From Acidimicrobiia bacterium (GTDB lineage: Bacteria; Actinomycetota; Acidimicrobiia; Spongiisociales; SHLN01), in contig SHLN01000032.1 of NCBI GenBank assembly GCA_004283105.1, forward strand, positions 1 to 15,473: 15,473 nt of DNA, in the 5' to 3' direction. Of this stretch, positions 1-6,873 are shown piece after piece (positions within the stretch are counted from its first letter, which is position 1; every line of letters starts with the position of its first letter). Under the pieces are notes generated by a model that had not been told where the DNA came from, ran no database searches, and saw only the letters and a program-made list of their open reading frames with translations. Position numbers and translations under genes: made by a program.

Positions 1-52
1 ACACGTGGCGCGGGGCTCCCTCCTCCGCCTTCTATGGAGGTTCGTCTGAGCC

Positions 53-1249
53 CTAAGCGAGGGCGTCGAGGGCGCTCAGAACCGCATCGACTTCGTCGGT
101 CGTGTTGTAGTGGACGAAGCCGATGCGGGTGAGTCCGGTCTGGCCGAGGCTCTTCAGTACCTCGACGGCGTAGTAGGTCCCGTGTGAAACGAAGATGCCC
201 TGGTCTGCGAGGGCGACCGCTACCTGCTCATCGGTGAGGCCGTCGACGGCAATGGAGAACGTCGAGGTTCGATCGCCCTCGGTCAACCCGTAGACGGTGA
301 CATGCTCGAGCTCCGCCACGCCGGCCAGGAAGCGATCCGCCAGGACTTGCTCATGGGCACCGATCGCCAGGTAGGCGTTCTGGAGCTGTTCGCGCCGGGT
401 CTCGCCGTCTCCGAGGGTCGCCAGGTAGTCGATGGCGGCGGTGACCCCTGCGATGGTCTCGAAGCTCTGGGTGCCGGTTTCCCATCGGTCGGGGCCGGTT
501 TCGGGCGCCGGCCGGACCTTGTAGGCAGGCAGTGCGGCCAGGTGCTCGGAGCGAGCGTAGAGGGCGCCGATGTGGGGCCCGTAGAACTTGTAGGCGGAGG
601 CAACGAGGAAGTCGGCATCCCAGGCCTTTACGTCGATCGAGCGGTGCGGGGCGCAATGCACGGCGTCGACGAAGAGGAGCGCCGGGGACAGGCTTCTCAC
701 CCGTTCGGCGACCGCCGGGATATCGACCACGGTGCCGAGTGCATTGGAGGCGGCGGTGACCGCTATCAGTCGAGTACGGGGACCGAGCACCGCGGAAAAG
801 CTGTCCGGGTCCAACCGGTAATCGGCGAAGTCGACCCACCGGACGGTCACGCCCCGCTCGTCGGCCACCCGCAGCCACGGCGCGATGTTGGCATCGTGAT
901 CCATGCGGGTGAGCACGATCTCGTCGCCTTCCGTCCAGGTAGTGGCGAGTGCTCGACTCAATGCGAATGTGTGACTCGTCATGTTCTGGGCGAAGACGAT
1001 CTCATCCGGTGAGGCGTTGTAGAGGTCGGCCACCGCCGAGCGGGCGTCCATGACGATTGCGTCGCTGAACCGTGACGAAGCCGCCGGCTCACCATGATTG
1101 CTGATTCCGGCCCGGAGGGTGTTACTGATGGCGTCGATCACTGCCGTTGGCGCCTGAGTGCCGGCCGCGCCATCGAAGTACATGACCTGCCTGCCGTGGT
1201 GTGTCCGTTCGAGGGCGGGAAACTGGCTGCGAATATGGTCGGTGTCCAT
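53..1249 (-). CDS. Cysteine desulfurase-like PLP enzyme (class V aminotransferase fold)
   Basis: A 398-residue fold-type I PLP enzyme of the NifS/SufS-like class V aminotransferase group. Visible: the N-terminal FDGAAGTQ motif (residues 25-32), HDANIAPW (118-125), the DAVHCAPH segment with Asp195 and His198 that contact the cofactor, and the PLP lysine Lys221 in SAYKFYGPH. Near the C-terminus, where SufS/IscS carry the catalytic cysteine (GHHCA-type motif), this protein reads SHGTYYAVE. Sulfur transfer by the usual persulfide mechanism is therefore doubtful; the substrate is unknown. An ATG exists at 1280-1282, but I prefer the internal ATG at 1247-1249. It gives the family-like start MDTDHIRSQFPAL, and a TACCCT -10-like hexamer lies 8 nt upstream, which fits a leaderless mRNA. 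It is divergent from the YqgE-family gene across 91 nt. No Suf or Isc genes adjoin it. Fold assignment is firm; cellular role is inference. Confidence 0.88.
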   Translation of the reverse strand: MDTDHIRSQFPALERTHHGRQVMYFDGAAGTQAPTAVIDAISNTLRAGISNHGEPAASSRFSDAIVMDARSAVADLYNASPDEIVFAQNMTSHTFALSRALATTWTEGDEIVLTRMDHDANIAPWLRVADERGVTVRWVDFADYRLDPDSFSAVLGPRTRLIAVTAASNALGTVVDIPAVAERVRSLSPALLFVDAVHCAPHRSIDVKAWDADFLVASAYKFYGPHIGALYARSEHLAALPAYKVRPAPETGPDRWETGTQSFETIAGVTAAIDYLATLGDGETRREQLQNAYLAIGAHEQVLADRFLAGVAELEHVTVYGLTEGDRTSTFSIAVDGLTDEQVAVALADQGIFVSHGTYYAVEVLKSLGQTGLTRIGFVHYNTTDEVDAVLSALDALA

Positions 1250-1257
1250 GTGCAGCG

Positions 1258-1263
1258 AGGGTA
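1258..1263 (-). promoter_or_regulatory. Putative -10 hexamer (leaderless) of the desulfurase-like gene
   Basis: TACCCT on the minus strand ends 8 nt before the ATG at 1249. This fits the TANNNT -10 pattern and transcription starting at or near the start codon. No convincing -35 is seen. Confidence 0.35.
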
Positions 1264-1328
1264 GTCCCTCGCCCCGCACCATTTGCCGCGTTCATCGCCA
1301 ACGCTACGAGACAAGGCACTCGCCGTGC

Positions 1329-1334
1329 GACAAT
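1329..1334 (+). promoter_or_regulatory. Putative -10 hexamer (leaderless) of the YqgE-family gene
   Basis: GACAAT matches TATAAT at 4 of 6 positions and lies 6 nt before the ATG at 1341. No Shine-Dalgarno precedes that ATG, so a leaderless transcript is likely. Confidence 0.35.
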
Positions 1335-1340
1335 ACGGCT

Positions 1341-1862
1341 ATGGACTCGCTGGCCGGCGTGCTGCTCGTTGCCGCTCCGAACTTGCTCGATCCGAACTTC
1401 TTTCGGAGCGTCGTCCTGATCCTCGAGCACACCGAGGAGGGGGCGGTCGGCGTCATCATCAACCGCCCGACCACGAGTCCGCTCGGGGACGAGCTGCCCG
1501 AGTGGGAGGCGTTGCTGGCCCAACCGGAGGTGGTCTTCGTCGGCGGCCCGGTTCAGCCCGACAACGCGGTGGGTCTGGCCGAAGGCGTCGACGGATCGTC
1601 ACTGGCCGGCGTCGGCATCGTCGACCTATCGGCGCCACCGGGTGAGTTGACGGCCCCGGTTCGCATCTACGCCGGATACGCCGGCTGGGGTCCCGGCCAG
1701 CTCGAGGCGGAACTGGTCGAGGGGGGATGGATTGTGGCTCTCGCCGAGCCCGAGGACGTATTCGCGGTCGAGCCCGGGACGCTGTGGCGCGATGTCCTCA
1801 GACGTCAACCGGGCCCGACGGCGATGCTTGCGACGTTTCCGATAGATCCGGGCCTCAACTAG
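1341..1862 (+). CDS. YqgE/AlgH family protein
   Basis: A 173-residue cytoplasmic protein of the YqgE/AlgH family (DUF179), close to the family's usual length of about 185. Hallmarks in order: an N-terminal strand with AAPNLLDPNFFRSVV (11-25), GVIINRP (37-43), FVGGPV (66-71), and GYAGWGPGQLEAE (112-124). Biochemical function of the family is not established; the AlgH name comes from a link to alginate regulation in Pseudomonas. The frame stays open upstream, but only ATG 1341 gives the family N-terminus, and it has a -10-like hexamer 6 nt upstream. It is divergent from the desulfurase-like gene. Its stop overlaps, by 8 bp, the stop of a convergent small ORF. Family assignment is secure; function is unknown. 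Confidence 0.92.
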   Translation: MDSLAGVLLVAAPNLLDPNFFRSVVLILEHTEEGAVGVIINRPTTSPLGDELPEWEALLAQPEVVFVGGPVQPDNAVGLAEGVDGSSLAGVGIVDLSAPPGELTAPVRIYAGYAGWGPGQLEAELVEGGWIVALAEPEDVFAVEPGTLWRDVLRRQPGPTAMLATFPIDPGLN

Positions 1863-2055
1863 GCGCCGCTCTCGTTCGGAGCAGTGCGGGCTCTGGTGCC
1901 TCCGGGGCGAGGCGTCCTGCCCATGTGACGAGCATGCCGGCCAGTGTGCTCCGCAGCGCGTGGCGGGCAGGCCGCTTGCGCCGCAGACCGGTGCGCCCGA
2001 GCTGGCGACGATGCTCTCCGTCGAGGTTCCTGATTCCCTGTGGTTCGATAAGCAT
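1855..2055 (-). CDS. Small basic protein coupled to the upstream ArsR-type regulator
   Basis: A 66-residue ORF that I do not recognise as a named family. It begins 3 nt after the regulator's stop codon, and a GAGGAG Shine-Dalgarno (2062-2067, inside the last codons of the regulator) sits exactly 6 nt before its ATG. That is the strongest argument that it is translated. The protein is strongly basic in the first half (RRQLGRTGLRRKRPARHALR, residues 16-35), followed by a short amphipathic or weakly hydrophobic stretch (STLAGMLVTWAGRL, 36-49) and a Pro/Ala tail. Short basic proteins of this look are common in actinobacteria, often beside regulators; role unknown. It could bind nucleic acid or a membrane surface, but this is only inference. 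Its end overlaps the convergent YqgE-family gene by 8 bp. Confidence 0.55.
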   Translation of the reverse strand: MLIEPQGIRNLDGEHRRQLGRTGLRRKRPARHALRSTLAGMLVTWAGRLAPEAPEPALLRTRAAPS

Positions 2056-2058
2056 GGC

Positions 2059-3150
2059 TTACTCCTCTATCTGTGTGTGTTCGTTGAGATAGGTCTCGAG
2101 CAGGGGACCGGCCTGGGGAATAGCTCCGGCCCGCAGGCTGTAGACGTGTTCTTCGCCGATGGTGACCCGCACCAGCCCGGCAGTCCGCAGCAGGCGCAGG
2201 TGGTGGTGGACGGTGGACTTCGAGAGATCGAGCCGCTCAACGAGCGAGCCGAGCGTCGTGTCACCCTGCGCCAGCACGGTGAGGATGCGCAGCCGTTTCT
2301 CGTCGCCGACGGCCTTGTAGAAGTCGACGAGCCAGCTGGGGGGAGCGTCGTCGTCTCCGGTCAGGTACTCCTCCGACACCCCGTAGCCGAACATGCGGTT
2401 GCGGCCGTGGTCGGTGATCACCACGAACGGCCGGATCACCACCGACGGGATGAGGATCACTGCGTCGACGCCGTCATTGTTGGCGAAGGTGATGCCGTTG
2501 GTGGCCCGCTCCACCAGTTCGTCGGGCGTCAGGGAGACGGCGAGGGCCCGCTTGGCCCTGGCGTCCTTGTCGAGCAGCTTGCTCACGCTCGGGTCGAAGC
2601 CCTTTTCGGCATACCGCTGCAACAAGTCGATGATCGTCTGCTTCGCCTCCGGGGCCGGCCGGGTCAGCAGATTGGCCCATCCGGGGCCGCACTCACACCC
2701 GTCGGCGGCTTCGGCAATGGTGGCGAACGCCTCTGCGTCGCCCTGGGCGGCCGCTTCGATGACCTCCTGAGCGATCTTGCGTTCCTTGGTGAACCAGGCG
2801 TGGGCGAGGAGGTGGCTCCGGAACGCGTCCGGGTCGAGCGAGCGCAGGTGATCGAGAAACGCTTCGACCGTCTTCGGTGCGGGCGTGTCGTAGACGAGCC
2901 CGAGCAGTACGAGCCAGATCTCACCGCCGGTCCTCAGCGATTCGAGGTCGGCAAGGAATTCGGCCGGCATGCGGCCCTGCACCTCGTCGAGCCACTCCTG
3001 GCCGCCTGCGTACTGGGAGGAATCCTCGGGGTTGTCCAACGAGAAGAGCTCGAAGAGCAACTCATAGGCGGGGGAGGGATCGACTTCGATGCGCACCGGT
3101 CGCGGCGCTGATTCGGTGAAGTCGCGTACTCTCGGTCCGGTGACGGTCAT
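2059..3150 (-). CDS. ArsR-type winged-helix regulator with a large N-terminal domain
   Basis: A 363-residue protein, far longer than a typical ArsR repressor (about 100-120). The C-terminal part (about residues 274-345) is a winged helix: FYKAVGDEKRLRILTVLA, then TLGSLVERLDLSKSTVHHHLRLLRTAGLV as the recognition region, and a VYSLR wing. The N-terminal roughly 260 residues are mostly helical and resemble the DUF5937-type domain found in front of ArsR-like helix-turn-helix domains in actinobacteria; they probably sense a ligand or mediate dimerisation. No CxC metal site of classical ArsR is present; the only Cys pair is GCEC (151-154). The ATG at 3150 has no strong Shine-Dalgarno. A small basic ORF is coupled downstream. 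The AT-rich upstream region with an inverted repeat suggests autoregulation and perhaps control of the divergent isochorismatase gene. Confidence 0.85.
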   Translation of the reverse strand: MTVTGPRVRDFTESAPRPVRIEVDPSPAYELLFELFSLDNPEDSSQYAGGQEWLDEVQGRMPAEFLADLESLRTGGEIWLVLLGLVYDTPAPKTVEAFLDHLRSLDPDAFRSHLLAHAWFTKERKIAQEVIEAAAQGDAEAFATIAEAADGCECGPGWANLLTRPAPEAKQTIIDLLQRYAEKGFDPSVSKLLDKDARAKRALAVSLTPDELVERATNGITFANNDGVDAVILIPSVVIRPFVVITDHGRNRMFGYGVSEEYLTGDDDAPPSWLVDFYKAVGDEKRLRILTVLAQGDTTLGSLVERLDLSKSTVHHHLRLLRTAGLVRVTIGEEHVYSLRAGAIPQAGPLLETYLNEHTQIEE

Positions 3151-3192
3151 CGTGTTTGGCCTTTGCTTGCTGGGCGTGTGAGGAAATTCATA

Positions 3193-3351
3193 GTGTTCGA
3201 TATATTTCGAATGATATCACGTAATCAGTTAACTGTCTACCCCTTTCGTTTGTTCCCTATCATTTTCATCGTCGCCGTCATCGCTCTGTCCGGGTGTCAG
3301 GAGTCCGCTCGAGCGACCGGTGATCGTCGTCCGGTTCCGGTGACCGGCTAG
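3193..3351 (+). CDS. Possible very small lipoprotein (low confidence)
   Basis: A 52-residue reading frame from GTG 3193. GAGG (3180-3183) sits 9 nt before the GTG. The translation has a hydrophobic stretch with a near-perfect lipobox: FPIIFIVAVIALSGC, with the lipidation cysteine at residue 35, followed by a short polar tail. Against it: the first third overlaps the AT-rich promoter and operator of the divergent regulator, the mature peptide would be only about 18 residues, and no homologue comes to mind. It ends 10 nt before the isochorismatase ATG. It may be a chance open frame through a promoter. Confidence 0.2.
   Translation: MFDIFRMISRNQLTVYPFRLFPIIFIVAVIALSGCQESARATGDRRPVPVTG
3196..3211. 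promoter_or_regulatory. Inverted repeat in the AT-rich divergent promoter region (candidate ArsR-type operator)
   Basis: TTCGA-N6-TCGAA lies in a markedly AT-rich island (about 3184-3235) inside otherwise GC-rich DNA, 45-60 bp upstream of the regulator's ATG. It resembles short dyad operators bound by winged-helix ArsR-family repressors. A TATGAA -10-like hexamer on the minus strand (3187-3192) abuts it. The divergent interval 3151-3361 holds no confidently supported gene. Confidence 0.4.
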
Positions 3352-3354
3352 CGT
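3349..3354 (+). promoter_or_regulatory. Putative -10 hexamer (leaderless) of the isochorismatase gene
   Basis: TAGCGT fits TANNNT and ends exactly 7 nt before ATG 3362. No Shine-Dalgarno precedes that ATG, so a leaderless transcript is likely. Confidence 0.35.
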
Positions 3355-3361
3355 CCCGCCT

Positions 3362-3913
3362 ATGGATCTCACCAACACCGCACTCATCGTCGTGGACGTA
3401 CAGGCCGGGTTCGACGAGTCCGGCTGGGGGCCGCGCAACAACCCGGACTGCGAGGCGAACATTGCCGCGCTCATCACCGCCTGGCGGGAGGCAAAGCGTC
3501 CCGTCGTGTTCGTCCGGCACGACTCGGTAACCGAAGGGTCCCCGCTCCGGCCGGGCCTGCCCGGCAACGCCTTCAAGGATGTCGTTCACGGCGAGCCCGA
3601 TCTGCTCGTCAGCAAGGACGTCAATTCGGCCTTCTTCGGCCAGCCCGATCTGCATGGATGGCTCAGCGACCGCGGCGCGACCGGTGTCGCCATCGCCGGG
3701 ATTCAGACCAACTACTGCTGCGAGACGACAGCCCGCATGGCCGGCAACCTCGGCTACGACACCCTGTTCGTGATCGACGCCACCCACACCTTCGACCTGC
3801 CCGCCTACGGTGGCGGAACGATCACCGCCGCCGAGCTGGCGCGGGTGACGGCCACCAACCTTCAGGAGGAATTCGCCGCGGTTGTGACGACCGCCGAGTT
3901 GCTGGGGTCCTAG
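3362..3913 (+). CDS. Isochorismatase-family cysteine hydrolase
   Basis: A 183-residue cytoplasmic hydrolase of the isochorismatase/nicotinamidase superfamily, of normal family length. The catalytic Asp-Lys-Cys triad is visible: Asp12 in ALIVVDVQAGF, Lys85 in LLVSKDVNSAF, and Cys119 in GIQTNYCCETTARMA (Cys120 replaces the more usual Val after the nucleophile). GYDTLFVIDAT (131-141) is the conserved strand after the active-site helix. Members hydrolyse amides or enol ethers (nicotinamide, N-carbamoyl compounds, isochorismate); the sequence alone does not give the substrate, and the context, a divergent regulator on one side and a convergent operon on the other, does not resolve it. Its stop overlaps the convergent 262-residue gene by 4 bp. 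Confidence 0.92.
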   Translation: MDLTNTALIVVDVQAGFDESGWGPRNNPDCEANIAALITAWREAKRPVVFVRHDSVTEGSPLRPGLPGNAFKDVVHGEPDLLVSKDVNSAFFGQPDLHGWLSDRGATGVAIAGIQTNYCCETTARMAGNLGYDTLFVIDATHTFDLPAYGGGTITAAELARVTATNLQEEFAAVVTTAELLGS

Positions 3914-4698
3914 TCGCCCTCTTCTTCGGACCAGCTGGCCGGAGCGACCGATTCGAGGATTGACACGGCCAGGCTGCCCCAGCGGGGCACGAGCTGTTCA
4001 CGGGCCTGCTGGGCGGCCGCATCCCGGATGGCGATCCGGGTGGCGAGCCCGGCAAGGAGCCCGGGTGCTCCTCCGCTCACGTTCCACTCGTGGGGCCGGA
4101 CGACGATGTGGTGAATGAGGGCGGCCAGGAAGTCGTTGAACTGGGCGGCGGTGTTGATGGCCTCTGCGTGCAGGATCGGCTCCCAGAACACGAGATTGGA
4201 CGGGACATCGATCTGGCGGCCGTTGTCGAGGCGAACCACATAGACGGCCGGGTTCACATCCGGGAGGGGCAGCAGGTCTGGATGCGGCTCGTAGCTCATG
4301 TCCACGATCTGCCCGACGACATCCGGGAAATACTGCTCGGGAGCCTCTGCGTCGATGCTCACGATGTCGCCCTCATTCAGTTGCAGCGCCATGGCTCGCC
4401 ACCGGAGGTCCTCGAGCGACAGCTCGAGCGACTCCAGCAGCTCGGTCTCGGCCTGACGGGCATCGGTGCCGCCGGCGATGTGAGCCTGGACGCCTAGCTC
4501 GGGCTCATAGGCGGGCTCGGTGAGCGTGAAGACGGTGCCATTCGCAGACCGGAAGGCCGCCTCGTAGCGGGTCCCCATCTCCTCTTCCACGGCGGAGAAA
4601 TCCAGCCCGTGCTGCTCGGAGAGCTGGTGGTGGTCGCGCCCGATGATGGCGAGCAGCGTCTCAACGCCTTCCGGGAACTCGGAGAGTGGGGTGATCAA
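3910..4698 (-). CDS. Unrecognised protein translationally coupled to aldehyde dehydrogenase
   Basis: A 262-residue protein of unknown family. The frame is open far upstream, but that part is antisense to and out of frame with the aldehyde dehydrogenase. The natural start is TTG 4696-4698, which overlaps the dehydrogenase stop as TTGA and implies translational coupling. No signal peptide or membrane segment. The N-terminus (1-60) is acidic and polar with GRDHHQLSEQHG (20-31). The middle (85-135) is helical and acidic. A short basic-domain-like segment VYVVRLDNGRQIDVPSNLVFWEP (152-174) looks like a small beta unit. The C-terminus carries IHHIVVRPHEWN (195-206). The HH pairs and acidic patches could be metal ligands, but this is speculation. 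It reads as a partner or maturation factor of the DUF302/aldehyde dehydrogenase unit by position only. Confidence 0.75.
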   Translation of the reverse strand: MITPLSEFPEGVETLLAIIGRDHHQLSEQHGLDFSAVEEEMGTRYEAAFRSANGTVFTLTEPAYEPELGVQAHIAGGTDARQAETELLESLELSLEDLRWRAMALQLNEGDIVSIDAEAPEQYFPDVVGQIVDMSYEPHPDLLPLPDVNPAVYVVRLDNGRQIDVPSNLVFWEPILHAEAINTAAQFNDFLAALIHHIVVRPHEWNVSGGAPGLLAGLATRIAIRDAAAQQAREQLVPRWGSLAVSILESVAPASWSEEEGD

Positions 4699-6398
4699 TG
4701 TCGCAGTGCCGCCGCGAAGATTCCGGGCAGGTGGCGCCAACCCGGATCGGCCGCGAAGCGCGTCAGGCGTTCGCCTGCCTTGTCGGCCCGGCGATGCGTG
4801 ACGAACCAGGGCGGTTTGGGTGAGAGGTGGAACTGGCCGTTCTTCAACGCCCGCGGGAAGGGATGAAATGGGGCATGCACGACCGTCTTTTCGGGCCAGT
4901 CGAACATGTAGGCATTGTGGACCACTCCCATGCCGCTGCCGATGTCGTCGTGGGTGTGGCCGGGGTAGGCGCCCCAGGTCGCCGTCGGGAGGAGATACCC
5001 GGCCCCGGTCCAACCATTCACGCCCACGCTCCCGTAGTTGAGGTCGGCGATGGCCTGGTCGAGGACCGGGCCTATCCGTTCCCGGGTCTTCGGGTGGATG
5101 ATGAACTGAGCACCGAGCGTCCCGGCCAGTTTCTTGTTGGCGAACTCGACGGCAGCCGGTACGAATTCGGCGGGATCGTTCGTGTCGAGCTTGGTGGTGG
5201 CGTAGACGCCGCCGAAGAACTCGGTCGTGAAGGCGTACTCGTCCTTGCCGGATGCGTCTACGTCGGTGATGAGGGTGCGCGGGATCGGACCGGCGTCGAG
5301 CAGTTCGGCATGGGGATGCTTGGCTACCGCGGCCTGCTGGCGCTCGTCGGCGCCCGGGTAGTAGGCCTCCCGGGCCGGGATGCTCCGTATCGTCCGACGC
5401 AGTTCGTCGACGAGCCGGTCGCTGCCCGACCAGCCACCGGGTAGTACGAGCACCTGGGAGGCGATGCAGTTGAAGCCGGCGTTGTGGAACTTCTGCGTGG
5501 CCAGATGCTCTGCCTGGTAGGTGAGGTCGGCGTCGGTCCACGGGCCCGGCACGATGAACGTCGGCCCGACTCCGCCCAGCTCGCTCGTGAATGGTTTCGT
5601 TATGAGCGGCTCGTTGCGGGAACGGCGATCGGCACCTGCCTCGCCGCCGCCGAACACGATCTTGTTGTACGTGTCGGCACTGCCGGTGATGTGGAGTGTG
5701 TCGACGAGATGGTGGCTGGTCAGGTAGGCGCCGACATCGCCGCCGCCGTACACGAAGCGAAGGAAGCCGGCGTCGATGAGATCGCGGCAAACCTCTTCGA
5801 ACACCGCTCCGAGGTAGTCGTTGATCGGGTTCATCTTGACGATGGCGACCTGGCCCTCGATGAACATCTTCGTGAGGATGTCGAGCACCGGGATCGATGA
5901 GATATTGCCGGCCCCGAGAATGAGGCCGATCCTGCCGGCCGGATCCTGCTCCTTGTAGAACGAGGCAACGTGGTCGCGCAGGTTGGCGGGGGTCACGCCC
6001 TCCTGCATCCATACCTCGGCCCGGTACCCATTCAGCAGCAACCGGTCGTAGATGTCACCCGGGAAGACCTCAACGACAACCTGGCCGCCGGCCCGCGTCC
6101 GAATGCGCGTGCCCGCCAGGACGTCGCTTCCGCTGTCCACCGCCTCGAGGCTCTTGGTGAGAGCGTTGATGAGGAGGAGCACCGCGTATGGCCCGGAGAT
6201 CCACTCCTCGCCGGCGAGCGGGGAGCGATCGGGAATCCGCTTGGCGGAAAGAGAGATGTCGACCCATTCCTCGGCATTGGCCGAGACGGCCTTGCGCAAC
6301 CTCTGGAGGTATTCGAGTTTGCGCCGAACGCTGAGACGAGCCCATTCGTCCTTCTTGGCGGCGAGGTCACCCAGGGCACGGTCGACGTTGGCTTCCAC
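4695..6398 (-). CDS. Aldehyde dehydrogenase family protein with C-terminal extension
   Basis: A 567-residue NAD(P)-dependent aldehyde dehydrogenase superfamily member. Visible: GAGNISS (162-168) with the oxyanion-hole Asn165, VAIVKMNP with the cofactor lysine Lys188, HITGS (236-240), the general-base motif ELGG with Glu273, catalytic Cys311 in HNAGFNCIASQ, and TEFFGG with Glu393. All core catalytic residues are present. The protein is 70-90 residues longer than typical; the extra lies mainly at the C-terminus (HTHDDIGSGMGVVHNAYMF, 481-499, and a Pro/His-rich FHPFPR, 511-516). The aldehyde substrate is unknown. Translation starts at GTG 6396-6398, two bases after the DUF302 stop, and its TGA overlaps the TTG of the next gene, so all three are probably co-translated. 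Confidence 0.92.
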   Translation of the reverse strand: MEANVDRALGDLAAKKDEWARLSVRRKLEYLQRLRKAVSANAEEWVDISLSAKRIPDRSPLAGEEWISGPYAVLLLINALTKSLEAVDSGSDVLAGTRIRTRAGGQVVVEVFPGDIYDRLLLNGYRAEVWMQEGVTPANLRDHVASFYKEQDPAGRIGLILGAGNISSIPVLDILTKMFIEGQVAIVKMNPINDYLGAVFEEVCRDLIDAGFLRFVYGGGDVGAYLTSHHLVDTLHITGSADTYNKIVFGGGEAGADRRSRNEPLITKPFTSELGGVGPTFIVPGPWTDADLTYQAEHLATQKFHNAGFNCIASQVLVLPGGWSGSDRLVDELRRTIRSIPAREAYYPGADERQQAAVAKHPHAELLDAGPIPRTLITDVDASGKDEYAFTTEFFGGVYATTKLDTNDPAEFVPAAVEFANKKLAGTLGAQFIIHPKTRERIGPVLDQAIADLNYGSVGVNGWTGAGYLLPTATWGAYPGHTHDDIGSGMGVVHNAYMFDWPEKTVVHAPFHPFPRALKNGQFHLSPKPPWFVTHRRADKAGERLTRFAADPGWRHLPGIFAAALRH

Positions 6399-6400
6399 GA

Positions 6401-6796
6401 TCAGTCGACGGGAATCGCTTCGAGGGCCCGCTCGAGGGCCGCATGGGCTTCGTCGGCGATGTCCTGGACGCCGGGGGAGAGGTCGGCCATCATGAGCGGC
6501 TCGATAGCCGAGACGACCGTTCCGTCCTCATCCTCGTAGACGACGACGTTGCATGGCAGGAGGAGCCCGATGGACTCGTCTGCCTCGAGCGCCCGATTGG
6601 CGAGTGGCGGATTGCACGCCCCGAGAATCTTGTAGGGACGCCGCTCGATGCCCAGCTTGGCTTCGAGGGTGCCGGCGACGTCGATCTCGGTCAGAATTCC
6701 GAATCCCTGGTCGGCGAGGGCGGCCCTGATGCGGGTTTCGGCCTCTTCGAGGGACAGGCTCGTGTGCACGGACATGCCGTAATGCTTGGTACTCAT
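6401..6796 (-). CDS. DUF302 family protein
   Basis: A 131-residue soluble protein of the DUF302 family. Typical features: the start MSTKHYGMSVHTSLSLEEAETRIRAAL in which a beta strand leads into a helix, FGILTEIDVAGTLEAKLG (32-49), the conserved YKILGACNPPLA (55-66) with Cys61, and IGLLLPCNVVVYED (76-89) with Cys82. Function of the family is not established. ATG 6796 is chosen because TACAAT (6804-6809) lies exactly 7 nt upstream, a textbook leaderless promoter, and because the family N-terminus begins there. It is the first gene of a coupled operon with the aldehyde dehydrogenase and the 262-residue unknown, and is divergent from the metallopeptidase gene. Confidence 0.9.
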   Translation of the reverse strand: MSTKHYGMSVHTSLSLEEAETRIRAALADQGFGILTEIDVAGTLEAKLGIERRPYKILGACNPPLANRALEADESIGLLLPCNVVVYEDEDGTVVSAIEPLMMADLSPGVQDIADEAHAALERALEAIPVD

Positions 6797-6803
6797 GCCC
6801 CGC

Positions 6804-6809
6804 ATTGTA
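6804..6809 (-). promoter_or_regulatory. -10 hexamer of the DUF302-ALDH operon (leaderless)
   Basis: TACAAT on the minus strand matches TATAAT at 5 of 6 positions and ends 7 nt before the ATG at 6796, which has no Shine-Dalgarno. This is the best -10 seen for a leaderless transcript in the window. Confidence 0.55.
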
Positions 6810-6840
6810 CGAGCTGGAGGTGGGCGATGCCCGCACGGCG

Positions 6841-6855
6841 GGTATCGTGCATACC
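6841..6855. promoter_or_regulatory. Short inverted repeat upstream of the metallopeptidase gene
   Basis: GGTAT-CGTGC-ATACC has 5-bp arms, 19 nt before the TTG start. It overlaps a possible -10 (TATCGT, 6843-6848). It could be a small operator or chance. Confidence 0.2.
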
Positions 6856-6873
6856 GCTCTAGGAGGTAGTGAA

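Noticed and set aside
1..52. Possible end of a convergent gene or a terminator hairpin (CCTCC-N9-GGAGG, 23-27 and 37-41)
   Set aside because: Two plus-strand frames end here (TGA 47-49, TAA 54-56), but too little sequence is present to support either; the hairpin has only 5-bp arms and no T-run.
1960..3111. A 383-codon plus-strand frame opposite the ArsR-type regulator
   Set aside because: Mirror frame of the regulator, whose winged helix is clear on the minus strand.
4699..6012. Upstream extension of the 262-residue gene giving a 700-codon frame
   Set aside because: The extra part is the shifted frame of the aldehyde dehydrogenase, with Arg/His/Pro-rich low-quality protein.
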